The notes below the pieces were generated by a model. The model was not told where the DNA came from. It did not search any database and was given only the letters and a program-made list of their open reading frames with translations. Of a stretch of DNA of 64,000 nucleotides, positions 45,041 to 61,510 are shown piece after piece; within the stretch, counting starts at the first letter, position 1, and each line of letters opens with the position of its first letter. The translations under genes and the position numbers were made by a program. The stretch covers positions 84,951,835-85,015,834 of the forward strand of contig OZ023268.1 in the NCBI GenBank assembly GCA_964006375.1, read 5' to 3'. This stretch comes from Tillus elongatus (Eukaryota > Arthropoda > Insecta > Coleoptera > Cleridae).

Positions 45041-46869
45041 GACAGCCACTATCACGGGACCAATTATTACCTACCTCTGTTTTTGTGCTTGCTTTCTTTG
45101 TCTTGAAAATTATTTCAAGAATAATATCTCTCACACTCTATGTTCTAAAACCATCTTTCTTTTATTTCAATTCTATAGATATTAGCGACGCCACGAGTCA
45201 ACATAAATAATTAAGTTTTCTGATGCCTTATATTTGGATGTCTTGAGTATTTAAATCTCAACAGATGCAAGTTTACTGTCAAAATATAGTGATTTGTGCA
45301 TCCAAAAATTACGCGCCTTCGAAATTTGCAGTTTTTAATAAAAAGAATATATCACGTAATATACGACATTTCACATCATTGCCCTCAAAGTGCTGAAAAT
45401 TGTATTCTAATTTACTTTCCTGTACATAAAACTTGATTGTGTAAAGATTTGCGACTATAACTGCAAAAACAGCAATAAGTTTTAGATATTTATCCTAACA
45501 GTATAGGGTAATAATGGCGTCGTAGATCTCCATCTACAAAAATGGCGTATTTCAAAACAAACACTTTGAAGTAGTATTCACTAAAATATGGAACTTGAAA
45601 GTAGTTACAACTTGTCTGTGGTGAAGATTACCGAAAATCCGGAACTTTGAAGTTACTTTCACTAAAAACTACCAACTGGGACTATCACTTAACATTGTAT
45701 AGTTACTTTGCAGTAACGGCTACGTCTTAATTTATGAATTGGGTGTTTATAGTCCTCTTTGCCCTCTATTGTTTCAAATAGAGAAAGATATTTTTAGTTG
45801 ATGGCGTACATGCGTTTTTGTGTTTTGTACGGCATTATCGTTTTGAAAAGGAAAGTGCTTTATGAAAAATTAAATAAAGTAAATTCAAACCATTTGATTT
45901 TCATATATGTAATAGATTTGTAAACGCACTGTGGCTTATTTTATGACAATGATACCATGTTCTAAGTTGTTCCAATAGCGAAATCTGTGAAACGATAGAA
46001 TCTTGTTCTCGATCTTAACTATAAAATTCATTGTCATCTTCAGGAGGGATGATGCAGTCACCCTCATCACAGTAATTGAAACATGGTTGGTATACTGTTT
46101 TAAAACAACTATCCTCACTTGTACTAAATGTTTCACTGATGTTTGTTGACAATAATGGCGTGTTCATAACAGCATTATACTGTGTTAAACTGCTGTTTTC
46201 ACCTGTTTCACTTTCCTACAAAATGTTGTAGAATGTCTGTAAAGTTTTGTTTGTTTCTCAAGTGACTTGCTTTTATTGATGTATGACATTATTACTGGAT
46301 CACACACATTAACACTCTACTAGACTTACACAACAGCATGTTGTGATGGAACAATCATCCTTTATAAATCAGTGGGACTGTAGGATGAAAAATACTTTAT
46401 AGTGAAGTTGAAAGGTTACTACTACCTTATAGTCGCCACGAATAGTAAAATTTACTTCTTCAGATAGCGGAAACGTGACTGCCACCAGTATATATCACCA
46501 CGAAGTTCCACAACTATAAGGTGTAATATGAAAGGGCCGGCAACGTCGCGGCGACTATTAATGGCACTTGAAAGTGGCTGCAACTTTGATTTAGCATTTC
46601 AGTAACATAAGATAGTTTCGGCTACTGTCATTTGCTGCCTTCAAATTCCTGGAACTTTTGAGTCATTATGTGAGTAACGGCGACGTTCCTAATACCTTGA
46701 AAGCAACTAAGAAGTTGCGTAACTCTAAAGTAGTTATAAATGGTAAATATTAAGTAATTGTCACTGCTAAAGTGTAATATAAAGTTATTTTCACCACAGA
46801 GTCGTAGAATTAGTGGCGATTACGTAATAACTACTCATTTCAAGTTCCGATCTCTGTTGCAATCACTTT
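45041..46869. repeat. AT-rich tract with degenerate short repeats, no gene
   Basis: At 45540-45740 and 46390-46860 variants of aactttgaagtagttac and tcacta recur in both strands at irregular spacing. I cannot assign a family. The 66-codon - strand frame at 45936-46136 has no domain. Confidence 0.35.
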
Positions 46870-47700
<831 letters not shown>

Positions 47701-47809
47701 TTATGGGCCAGCCTGTAATTGTAGAAATATTTTTTTAAGATGTAGCTTAAGACACCCTATAATTAATGTATACATTTTTTTTTTCGTATCGTGCATAATA
47801 ACGGATATA

Positions 47810-48640
<831 letters not shown>

Positions 48641-48760
48641 TGGTTTGTTTAATAAAATCGGGTGAGGTCTATTGTTTTAGTGTGTTTCCAAGTTTTTTAT
48701 ATTTTTAGAACAAGGATTTACGTAACAGTCACATGGCATCAGTCACTCATCTATTATTAT

Positions 48761-49470
48761 TACTTCCACATCGTCAATACGTGTGGAAGTATGACGAAGG
48801 CGACAAAAATAAAAAAAAATCTGTTAAACGTCGTAAAATGTGTCAAAACCTAGAGAAAACATGTTTTGGGAACGAACATTTTTGCGTTTGTCGGTTTGTA
48901 TTTCTGTCTGTTTGTAGCAAAGATAACTTTATAACTAATATTGGTATATCGTCTTTAAATTTGGTATATAGTTATAACCCGACAAACTAACGGTTTGGAT
49001 TGTTTTTGGGCAAAATCGCTCCAGGAGGTAGAGGATGAATGGGGTATGATTTGGTGAAAATTGACATTTTTTCGTTAAAATTCGAGTAATATAACCTATT
49101 AGGGTTTGTTTATTAGAAAACTTTCAGTTTCATCAAACATCTGGTATTCTATGCTGATATTAAATTAGGGATTGAATGTGTGAGGGTGGAATATCGGTGA
49201 CAGAATTTTTTTGCTAGAACGGCGTAAGAGGTCTCAAAACACATAGAAAATTTGATTCTTGTAACAAAAACCGTTTGCTGTCGGTTTGTCGGTCAGTCGG
49301 CCTGTCGGCCTGTATGTCTGTCTGTTAGTAGCTGTAATAACTTTCTAACGAATTAAGATATCATCTTTAAATTTTGTATCCATTTAGCATCTGATAAAGG
49401 AACGCGCCGAAATGTTATTGGCTAAGATCGCTTCAGGGGGTAGGGGATAAATGAGGGGCGATTTGATAAA
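48761..49470. mobile_element. TTCCACAT-ended nonautonomous element, copy 2
   Basis: Begins cttccacatcgtcaatacgt with an immediate hairpin. The interior matches 28097-28877 (inverted) and 51519-52372. The right end is unclear because a (TA)n-cored element starts near 49480. Confidence 0.5.
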
Positions 49471-49479
49471 AATTGACCT

Positions 49480-50510
<1,031 letters not shown>

Positions 50511-50960
50511 TTTGATTCTAGAATACTGTGGTCTCTGCAAGCGCAGTCGTATTGTAAATAATGCTATCACAACGTTGGGTAGACCGGCGTTCTATTCATT
50601 TGTCTTGAGCGATATTTTACAGCTCACTGCAGTGTTAAAGTCAATGGTATTTTCCTCACTATTTTAAACACGTGGGTGGGGGACTGCATTGTACATCAAT
50701 ACCACTCCATCGACTGAAGTTGTTCGGAAATATTAACGCACACTTAACCCGAATTCATTCCCCGTTGCTAATGACCTACTCATATTCTCTGAATATGTTA
50801 AAAGACGTGGTACCTACTTCATTCTAAGTCACTATTAACCGACTATTTATGAAATCAAATAAGTAAATTAAATCGATTGTCATAAAATATGTAGTGTATT
50901 AAGACTAAGGGAAAAAGAAATAAAACATATTTAACTGTGCACATTTTGATTATATTTTAG
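50511..50960. other. Apparently single-copy sequence before the exon candidate
   Basis: No match to the repeat families of this window. It leads into the acceptor tatattttag. Confidence 0.4.
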
Positions 50961-51026
50961 GGTGTGCGGCGCTCACCTAGCTCACTAGGAGAAATCGCCA
51001 CTGAAAAACTCGCTAATAATCTAATG
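50961..51026 (+). CDS. Candidate 66-nt exon of an unknown gene
   Basis: The sequence lies between an acceptor (tatattttag, 50960) and a donor (gtaaga, 51027). It is 66 nt, or 22 codons, phase 0/0 if read from the first base. Only that frame is open; the other two contain stops. The peptide includes RRSPSSLGEIATEKL, polar and Ser-rich, and does not match a domain I know. GC content is well above its surroundings, and the flanks do not match the repeat families nearby. It could be a small exon of a + strand gene whose other exons are outside the window. The acceptor has a weak pyrimidine tract, so chance remains possible. Confidence 0.4.
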
Positions 51027-51192
51027 GTAAGAATGTCTTTTGGTTGTGTATAATAAAGCATCCAGATAACACATTCGTCAGTGTATGAGGACCTATTCAA
51101 TATTCATCTTCGACAACAAATTTTATAAGTATATATTATGCCTACCTTTGTACCTTGTGACATCTCCTCACTTGTAGGTAACAATCATTTTT

Positions 51193-51376
51193 AACAGACT
51201 TCAAAAAAGGGAAGAGGTTCTCAATTTGATTGTCTTATTTTTTATGTGGGTTACCTCAGAACTTTTTTTTTGATTATTCTTTTTTTATTTGAAATCTGGT
51301 ACTTCTCATCTGGTCCCATATAAATTTGATCAAGATCTGACAAGTAATTTTTGAGTTATACTTCATGAAGTCGGTT
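51193..51376. mobile_element. 184-bp TIR repeat (AACNGACTTCA ends)
   Basis: Ends aacagacttcaaaaaa and tgaagtcggtt are inverted over about 11 bp. The interior gaagaggttctcaatttgat and gggttacctcagaact resembles a short repeat I have seen in many insect genomes (from memory). Confidence 0.6.
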
Positions 51377-51518
51377 TTCTATTTTTTTTACTTGTTCTTT
51401 AAGCAAGAGGTCACATTTTTCTGTTTTTACTAAATATTATATTTTCTTTCAGCTCTGATCAGTTTTGTACTTTTGTGGTTTTAATTTTTACCATTTGCAC
51501 TTATTACACTATATATCT

Positions 51519-52372
51519 TCCACATCGTCACAACGTGTGGAAGTATCGCATCGGCGACAAAAATTTCTCTTTCTTTTTTTCACCTAAACGTCGTAAAATG
51601 TATCAAAACATATAGAAAACATGATTTTGGAACGAAATTTTGTTGTCTGTCGGTCTGTACGTCTGTATGTCTGTCTGTTTGTAGCCACGATAACTTTAGA
51701 ACGAATAAATATATCTTCTTCAAATGTGGTATACTGTTAGCACTCGACAAACAAACGGTTCTAATTGTTTTTGGGTAAAATTGCTTTACGGGGTAGGGGA
51801 CGAATAGGGGATGATTTGGTGAAAATTGACATTTTTTCGTTAAAATACGAGTAATATACCGTTTTAGGGTTTATTTGTTAGCAAAGTTTTAATTTCATCA
51901 ATCATCCGGTATTCTGTGCTGAAATTAAAATAGGGGTTGAATGTGTGGGGATGGAATATTGTTGACAAAAATGTAGAATTTGCTAAAACGGCGTAAAAAA
52001 TCTTAAAACATATAGAAAACTTGATCTCTAGAACGAAAAATTTTCTGTCTGTCGGCATGTACGTCTGTTAATAGGCGCAGTAACTTGAACAAATTGATAT
52101 ATCATCTTTAAATTTGATATCCAGTTAGCATTCGACAAAGGAACGCTTGAAATTTTTTTTTGGGTAAGATCGCTTCAGGGGGTAGGGGATAAATAAGGCG
52201 TGATTTGGTGAAAATTGACATTTCTTCAATAGAACTCGAGTAATATAACTCTTTAAAAGTTTATGGGTGCAGGAATACAAATATTGTCTTTGTAGTCAAG
52301 TCATGGGCACTAAATTCATTCCATGAGAATGTCTTTCTGAAGAAAGTAAATCATCACAGCAATGTGGAAGTT
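51519..52372. mobile_element. TTCCACAT-ended nonautonomous element, copy 3
   Basis: Left end cttccacatcgtcacaacgt, right end caatgtggaagtt, inverted over about 11 bp. About 0.85 kb with no coding. Confidence 0.55.
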
Positions 52373-52387
52373 ACGATTCAATTTGCA

Positions 52388-53125
<738 letters not shown>

Positions 53126-53944
53126 TTGTTTACCTATCTGCATATTTGTTTTCCTTGCTACTAAGCAGTGGTAATTATTTTTAGAATATAGTATGTTGTT
53201 GCTACTCTTTTAATATTCTATTTTGCTGATTTGACTAACCATTTTTTGCAGGTATAATAGAAGTTTTATATTTCAGGCCTGATTTTATATTTTATTTAGG
53301 AAACTATTTTTTTTTAGGTTTTTAAAATTTATGAACCGCTTAGGTCATTAGCGGAGTGAGTGAACGAAGGGTATGTGATGGTATGATATTTTTAATTCTT
53401 TCTCAACAAAATAAATGTTTTGCTATAAAAGGGACGCGAACTCGGATCAGAACGTACCAAAGTTGACAAGCGGTTGTTAGCCCATGTTAGCCAATGTTAG
53501 CCGATTTTCAAACTGAGTCACGTTTGGCTCTTCAGGTGTTTTATTCCAATGTATTTTCCATTTGTGTATTATACATTTTTTATTATAAATTGTATGTATA
53601 CATACCAATTTTTTAAAGTTGTGATTTTGTCATAATCATCACAGTCTCCAGGCGATATCTCCTTGTCAACCACATCATGACTTTCTGTCTTTAGCAGTTC
53701 TCTTGAGTTAAATGTAGCTTACGCAATTCATCAATTCAATCAGGTGTCCCAAAAATGTTTGTCTTTCTCTACCTCGTTCCTTTTTTCAAGTATGTGTCTC
53801 GCAAATACTGTTGTTAAAAAGTTATGTCTAAGAATGTTTCTAATAAATTAACCTGTCTCCTCTCAATGTCTCCCAGCAAGCATCTTTATTCTACCACCTT
53901 TTCTACCATATTTGATTCGTCTTTTCCTCGGTCTAGGTTGTCTT
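53126..53944 (-). pseudogene. Mostly empty; RTE-like C-terminal fragment
   Basis: At about 53740-53840 the - strand reads ILRHNFLTTVFARHILEKRN and then FWDT. It resembles the tail of RTE-type LINE proteins (LLTT..EGxIxGKRGRGR). Nothing else is readable in this stretch. Confidence 0.35.
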
Positions 53945-54048
53945 GATAATTTTAACGAATTTTCTTAAAATAAAAAAATAATCACGAATGAGATCCCGAC
54001 AAAAAATTTCTTCAAATGACCGCGAACTAGGCTCCCTAGAACCCATAT
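53945..54048. mobile_element. (TA)n-cored element, left part, split by the foldback
   Basis: Hairpin-end text followed by ccctagaacccatatcc, where it is interrupted. The other end of the family resumes at 58640-58796. Confidence 0.55.
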
Positions 54049-55460
54049 CCAGCCATAGATTTACACGTAGAGTCAGCAGAAACGGGATGGATCGTCGCGA
54101 TCACAATATCAGTGAAGCGGATTCAACGTAGTAAATTTATGGCTAGCCATAGATGCCAGCCATGGCTACTGCACCTTACCGAAGAAAAAGGAATTTCTCT
54201 TAAGTGTTTTGCAATCACATAATAACACTAAACCAATTGTTTATTATTAACATAGTCACAGAGGAAAACTAAATTTAAAAGAAAAAAAAACATAAGAAGA
54301 TTGGGATAGCAATTAAGACGTTTCCGAAATATGAACTATTTTACATATTTGCAATAGATGTGCCAAAATCATAAAAACAAAAAATGATTACCAAGGCCCT
54401 AGTGTATGATAAGATACACAAATTATTTTTTGTCACCCTTTGCAAAAGTGAGAAAAACGCATATGAAGATCGGGATAGCAAATAAGACGTTTCCGAAATA
54501 TGAATTATTTTTTGATATTTTTAGTAGATGTGCAAAAATCGTAAAAACAAAAAATTATTACCAAGGCCCTAGTGTATAATAAGATATAAAAATTATTTTT
54601 TGTCACCCTTTGCAAAAGTGAAAAAAATGCCTATGAAAATCGGGATAGCAATTAAGAAGTTTCCGAAATATGAATTATTTTTTGAATTTTGCTGTAGATG
54701 TGCCAAAATTATAAAAACAAAAAAATGATTACTAAGGCCCTAGTGTATAATAAGATATGCAAATTATCTTTTGTCACCCTTTGCAAAAGTGATAAAAATG
54801 CATATGAAAATCGGGATAGCAATTAAGACGTTTCCGAAATATGAATTATTTTTTGATATTTGCAGTAGATGTGCCAAAATCGTAAAAACAAAAAATGATC
54901 ACCAAGGCCCTAGTGTATAATAAGATATGTAAATTATCTTTTGTCACCTTTTGCAAAAGTGAGAAAAATGCATATGAAGATCGGGATAGCAATTAAGAAG
55001 TTTCCGAAATATGAATTATTTTTTTGATATTTGCTGTAGATGTGCCAAAATCATAAAAACAAAACATGATTAACAAGGCCCTAGTGTATAATAAAATATG
55101 CAAATTATCTTTTGTCACCCTTTTCAAAAGTGAGAAAAATGCATAAGAAAATTGGGATAGCAATTAAGAAATTTCCGAAATATTAGTTATGTTTTGATAT
55201 TTACAGTAGATGTGCCAAAATCATAAAAACAAAAAACGATTACCAAGGCCTTAGTGTATAATAGGATATGTAAATTATCTTTTGTTACCTTTTGCAAAAG
55301 TGAGAAAAATGCATATGAAAATTGGGATAGCAATTAAGAAGTTTCCGAAATATGAATTATTTTTTGATATTTGCAGTAGATGTGCCAAAATCATAAAAAC
55401 AAAAAATTATTACCAAGGCCCTAGTGTATAATGAGATATGTAAACTATCTTTTTTCATTG

Positions 55461-55463
<3 letters not shown>

Positions 55464-55532
<69 letters not shown>

Positions 55533-55588
55533 TATTATTACTATTATTATTATTATTATTATTACTATTATTACTATTATTATTATTT
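55464..55588. repeat. (TTA)n microsatellite
   Basis: About 125 bp of TTA/TAT repeat with a few substitutions. Confidence 0.95.
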
Positions 55589-56778
55589 GCGTATATAATT
55601 TTTTGTCGTATCCATGGTTAATAATGAATATATTGGGTTTACCATAGAAATGCGCCCCCTGTAAACAGATAGAAAGTGAAACTGACCCTGGATATGGGTC
55701 CTAGGGATCCTTCTGCGCTTATTTGATGAAGTCTTCTCAAAATTCAAAAGTCGCGGTCTTCCTAAAACGAATTTTTTCTACGAACATTCGCTAAAAATTA
55801 TAGACTATTAAAGCATCAAAAAAGGGTCTGTCTAAAATGAATTTTCTGCGAATATTTTAATAAAACGGACAATGGCGGTTAAAGCTGATACTTAAGGCTT
55901 TGTCAAATTAACTTCTTACAACATTTCCTCTACATAACCAGTATTCGCTTCAGGTTCTTTGTCTAAAAATTGTCAGTTTTGACGTTTCAAATCGCGAGTT
56001 TGAAATTTTACAAAGAAAATGTATGAAGTTCTCAACGTAATTTTTTGGCTTTTTCTTGACCTTTTTGCATTTCTCTAGTCATCACTGGCACCTAAATTTG
56101 TTTTTTAAAAGCCTATAACTTTTTTTGTTTTAACTTATAAATCCAAATTTTTGTATATATTATATGTTATACTTTGCGTAATATAAATTTGCATACCAAA
56201 TTTGGGTCTAGAGCTTTGTTATTCTCGGAGAAATTTTTTTTCGAAGGAAACTCAAAATTGTCCTGAAAAAACTATGCCGATTTTTCTGGATACCAAATTT
56301 ATCAAAGCCACTTACAAGAGAAAGGTACCTACCAAATTTCATCAGAATCGGCCCATTCTTTTTTGAGTTATCGGTGTGATAAAAGACAAACATATCTTGA
56401 ATATAACTTCTAGATACTTGTGCCTTCATTTGAAAAAAGTATTGGATAGCCTTACAATTGCAATCTCGTCAATAGTTCACTTTTTTCACAAAAACTCGCT
56501 TTAAAAGAAGATGTAGCACATATGCTGTGGATATAGCCTTAAATGAAAAACATTGATCTGTTTAATTTAAACAAAGGAAACGAGGGAATAAGGTCCGCTC
56601 TTTTTACAGCTTTAGTTTTCGTCAGGTAGGTACCAAATTTTATAATAAAGTTTTGCTGTATTGTCAAAGGTCTGGTTGTAAATTATCTAAAGATAAGAGG
56701 CCCTTGATACCCCTATAGACTTTAGCCGAAGGAATGCCGAGCATATTTTGGAGACCTAACCATCGTTTCGCTAGCCAT

Positions 56779-56833
56779 GTTAGCTTCATCAGATGATGAA
56801 TGTTCAGACTATTCATCATCTGATGAAGCTAAC
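56779..56833. repeat. Perfect 23-bp palindrome with 9-bp spacer
   Basis: Arms 56779-56801 and 56811-56833 are exact reverse complements (gttagcttcatcagatgatg plus three more bases), with spacer gttcagact. A short acidic open frame (SSDDECSDYSSSDEAND) crosses it. Confidence 0.85.
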
Positions 56834-58639
56834 GATGTTATCGTTAGGTTTTTAAAAAGATGTGTTGTGGTGATTTGGGTTTCTCCAAGTGTACTTATGT
56901 GTGCTCATCACAGGTTTCAGTCCACATCTAGAAGTCTTAATAAATCGGTAGGTCCATTTCGTGGAAAAAATTCAGTGTTTTACCATTAGAGCAGTCTACC
57001 GAACAATGCAATAAAATCTAGCATTTTAATAGAAAAAAAAATGCAAATTAAGAGTATTAATATTTATATTACTGCGTTTTTATACACTACAATTATTTAT
57101 CACTAATCTCCATTTTCAAAGCGGTCAGTAGCGGACTTAAAGTAATTAAGAAAAAAAATAATTCATATTTCGGAAACTTCTTAGTTGCTATCCCGATCTT
57201 CATATGCATTTTTCTAACTTTTGCAAAAGGTGACAAAAGATAATTTACATATCCTATTATACACTAGGGCCTTGGTAATCATTTTTTGTTTTTATGATTT
57301 TGGTACATCTACTGCAAATATCAAAAAATAGTTCATATTTCGGAAACGTCTTAATTGCTATCCCGATATTCATATGCATTTTTCTTACTTTTGAAAAGGG
57401 GTACATAAACGATAATTTGCGTATCTTATTATAAACTAGGGCCTTGGTAATCATTTTTTGTTTTTATGATTTTGGCGCATCTACTGCAAATATCAAAAAA
57501 TAATTCATATTTCGGAAACTTCTTAATTGCTATCCCGATCTTCATATGCATTTTTCTCACTTTTGAAAAGGGTGACAAAAGATAATTTGCATATCTTATT
57601 ATACACTGGTGCCTTGGTAATCATTTTTTGTTTTTATGATTTTCGCACATCCACTGCAAATATTAAAAAAATTATTCATATTTCGGAAACTTTTTAATTG
57701 CTATCCCGATCTTCATATGCATTTTTCTCACTTTTTCAAAACGCGACAAAATATAATTTACATATCCTATTATACACTAGGGCCTTGGTAATCATTTTTT
57801 GTTTTTATGATTTTGGCACATCTACTGCAAATATCAAAAAATAATTCATATTTCGGAAACGTCTTAATTGCTATCCCGATTTTCATTGGCATTTTTCTCA
57901 CTTTTGAAAAGGGTGACAAAAGATAATTTGCATATCTTATTATACACTGGAGTCTTGGTAATCATTTTTTGTTTTTATGATTTTGGCACATCTGCTGCAA
58001 ATATCAAAAAATAATTTATATTTCGGAAACTTCTCAATTGCTATCCCGATCTTCATATGCACTTTTCTCACTTTTGAAAAGGGTGACAAAAGATAATTTG
58101 CATATCTTATTATACATTGGAGCCTTGGTAATGATTTTTTGTTTTTATGATTTTGGCACATTTGCCGCAAATATCAAAAAATAATTCATATTTCGGAAAC
58201 TTCTCAATTGCTATCCCGATCTTCATATGCATTTTTCTCACTTTTGTAAAAGGCGACAAAAGATAATTTACACATCCTATTATACACTAGGGCCTTGGTA
58301 ATCATGTTTTGTTTTTATTATTTTGGCACATCTACTGCAAATATCTAAAATAGTTCATATTTCGAAAACGTCTTAATTGCTGCCCCAATCTTCTTATGTG
58401 TTTTTATTTTAAATTTAGTTTTCCACTATGACTATGTTAATAATAAATAATTGGTTTAGTGTTATTATGTTATTGCAAAACACTTAAGACAAATTCCTTT
58501 TTCTTCGGTAAGGTGCAGTAGCTATGGCTGGCATCTATGGTTAGCCATAAATTTACTACGTTGAATCCGCTTCAGTGATATTGTGATCGCGACGATCCAT
58601 CCCGCTTTCTGCTGACCTTACGTTTAAATCTATGGCTGG

Positions 58640-58796
58640 GAAGTTATGGATAACTTCACGCAAACTAGGTTATACCCTTAACCAAATTTGATGCCTGCTT
58701 TAAATTAAAAAAAAAAGACATACTTATTTGGTATTAAAACTTTTTTTTTGTGAAAACTCATTACCATAACGCAACTGCTGCGTCCAAACTTTTTAA
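58640..58796. mobile_element. (TA)n-cored element, right part
   Basis: Ends ccataacgcaactgctgcgt, the shared terminus of the family. Together with 53945-54048 it brackets the foldback element. Confidence 0.5.
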
Positions 58797-59690
58797 ACTC
58801 AAAACGGTCGCATGATACGACTACAACTAAGTACGCCAGGTACTCATTAGTATTTTAAAACAATTTGCAAATATTAATCATATATTTTCTTTAATTGTTT
58901 AGAAAAATATTTACCCCTGTAAAGACACACCTTTCATATAATTTGTTTACTTTAGTAGTTTTTTACAATAATATAATATTACACTTAAATAAATCTTAAC
59001 AATTAGTACTCCAACAAGTTTTGTGTCTCATTTATGTTCACAATTATGATATAGGACACTTAAAACAATAATAATGATAAATTGTACGATAACTAGCAGT
59101 ATCAAAATTCGTGCTGGCCAATCACACCTAAAAAATTCTGTATAAGTAAAGCTGGTAGAAGAATTAATGTGTTACCTCCTAATATATCTCTTCCAAGGGG
59201 TCAACTTTGAACAATTTTTCACATATCTTTTACTAGTATATTATGGCACATCTATCAAAACCATTAAGTAAACATTGGAAAGCTAGTCAACCCCTCGTCA
59301 CTGAAACAGCTTTGTAAACATGTCTTACCTTTCACACAAGCAACACATTTTATTCTAAATAGAAATAAGACTTATTTGGATTTTGTCAAGGTACAATGAC
59401 AGTGTCAGGTTTCTGACATTACATGCTTGTTAAAAAATTTATGATGTTATATACAGGATTACCAAATATTATAATACGATAGGATTCAAAAGGTACCGAA
59501 TCATCACACCAGGGGTGAGTGAAACCAATTATCAGTGGTTGTCATTTATGAAATCAAAAATTTTTCTGTAAGCTTTTTTGCATAAAGATATAAACTTTGA
59601 AAAATACGGTTTTCATTTAGATTTTAGTAAGGGCCTGAGAAGTAAAACATTTTATTTTGGTTTTCACGATAATTCATTTATTTATTGGGT
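58797..59690. other. AT-rich, no gene
   Basis: I see no coding text or repeat match here. Confidence 0.4.
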
Positions 59691-59697
59691 AATTTTT

Positions 59698-61510
59698 TTA
59701 TTTTTTTATTTCAACAACACACCACGAGGGCTTACAGCCTAAATAATATCGCACCGTGGGTGTCGACAAGGAGGAAAGAGACAACTTGTTAATTCTGGAC
59801 TTGAAGGTTTGGAGGTTCGGAGGAGAAGGAAAAACATGCGCCGGCAAGGAATTCCACAACTTGGAAGTCCTCGGGACAAAAGAGCGGACATAACAAGATG
59901 TTCTATGTCTGGTGACCTGGACAGTAAAAGGGTGAATTCGCTCTGTTCCCCTGGTAGATCTGTTGGGGGCAGCAGGTGTAGGAACTATGTGAGAAAGCTC
60001 CTCTGAGCAGTGCCCGTGCAGATATCTATAAAAGAGAGAAAGGTCACCAACGGAGCTTCGGTGGGCAAGGAATGGCAGCCTTTGGATAATGATAGGGTCA
60101 CCGATGAGACGTATAGCTCTCTTCTGAATGGAGTCCAGGATAGCGAGTTTAGAAGCGGCCGCAGCACCCCAGATGTGGGAGCAGTATTCGAGGTTTGGCC
60201 TTATTTGTGAAGTATATAAGGTATAGAGGTTAGCTGGTGAGAAGCATTTGCGAGCCCGAAAGAGGAAACCTAATTTCTTAGCAGCCGCTTCTGCAATTGA
60301 TGTGACATGTTGGTGCCAATTGAGATTTCGATCCACAGAAATGCCAACAAGTGAAAAGGACTCATTACTTTGAATAACTTGGTTGTTCATTGTGATGGGT
60401 CTAGGGCTGGTGTATCTCTTATGAGAAAGAAAGCAAGACTGAGATTTGGTGGGGTTGAATTGTACAAGATTTCTACTTCCCCAGTCTAATATTTTTTGGA
60501 GATCCACGGAGACAGAATCCTCCATGAGTCTGCAATCCTCATCTAATTGGGCTAAAAAGACAGGCTTAGAATATTGTATATATGAGTGGAGGGTGATGTC
60601 GTCCGCGTAACTGTGAACTGGGTATTGGATGTGCTAGAGGTGAGGTCATTGATGTGGAGAAGAAACAGAGTAGGGGCTAAAGCTAAACCTTGAGGAACTC
60701 CTGCATTAATTGGATATAGTTTAGAGGAATGGCCATCCACGACAAGAGGAATGCTCCGGTTGGAGAGGAAATTTGCTGTCCAGGTACGGAGTTCAGGTGG
60801 TAGGCCATAGGCAGGAAATTTATTAAGCAGCGCTGCGTGCCAGTGCTGGTAGAATGCTTTGGATATGTCTAGAGCGACAATCTGGGATTCACCGTGTAGT
60901 TCTATAGACTTGTGCCAAGAATAGGTGATAAAAGGAAAGGAGGTCGGCAGTTGATCTGCGCTGACGGAATCCATACTGCCTGTCGAGGATTAGACTGTGT
61001 TTTTTAAGAAATTTTAGTAATTCGGTGTTTATATACTTTTCCATCACTTTAGAGACGACTGAAAGGAAAGAAATAGGTCTGTAGTTGCTAGGAAGCGCTT
61101 TGGTTCCTATCTTGGGGACGGGTTGTACTCTAGCAGTTTTCCAGTTACTAGGGAATATGCCCCTATTGTAAGATGTCTGAAACAGACGAGTCAAGACAGG
61201 AGCAAGTTCTGGTGCGCATTTTTTGAGAACAATTGCTGGGATCTCGTTAAGGCCAGAGGCTTTCCTGGTATTAGGAGAAGAGAGCATCTTTCGTACTTTT
61301 TTAGTTTTGAAAATGATATCCGTCATTTTATGTGAGACATTGTGGACTGTTGGTGGTTGAACATTTAGAGGTGGGTTGAGAGGAGAATTGCCGGCGAACA
61401 ACGAGGCAAAAAGTTCAGCCTTGCCCAGGGTGGTAGAAACAATTTCATCCCCTGAGACAAGAGGTGGGAATGTGCTCTTGCAGAAATTGACATGAGAAAG
61501 AGGTTTCCTT
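59698..61510 (-). pseudogene. CR1-like LINE ORF2, three frames
   Basis: Read on the - strand from about 61510: a linker (SGDEIVSTTLGKAELFASLF), fingers (VPKIGTKALPSNYRPISFLS), YGFRQRRSTADLL, then after a frame change VALDISKAFYQHWH (motif A) and NAGVPQGLALAPTLFLLHIN (motif B). After a second change comes LVQFNPTKSQSC (thumb), and a 275-codon open stretch (59698-60525) ends in the LINE C-terminal domain (PNLEYCSHIWGAAAASKL, KLWNSLPAHVFPSP). The catalytic YADD region falls at a frame break near 60560-60600. The stop lies in an A-rich tail at 59698. 5'-truncated and inactive. Confidence 0.85.

Larger units (their letters stand above)
54049..58639. mobile_element. Foldback-type element with tandem-repeat TIRs
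   Basis: The outer ends ccagccatagattta (54049) and taaatctatggctgg (to 58639) are inverted, with about 250 bp of non-repeated TIR (54049-54302 and 58388-58639). Inside each is a tandem array of ~170-bp units: seven on the left (gggatagc at 54303, 54472, 54642, 54813, 54983, 55154, 55324) and about eight on the right in reverse. The centre (55450-57140) holds (TTA)n at 55464-55588, a (TA)n-family body fragment and a perfect palindrome. I see no transposase. Confidence 0.8.

Noticed and set aside
54303..55450. CRISPR-like array
   Set aside because: Units of ~170 bp are tandem throughout with no unique spacers, and the DNA is eukaryotic.
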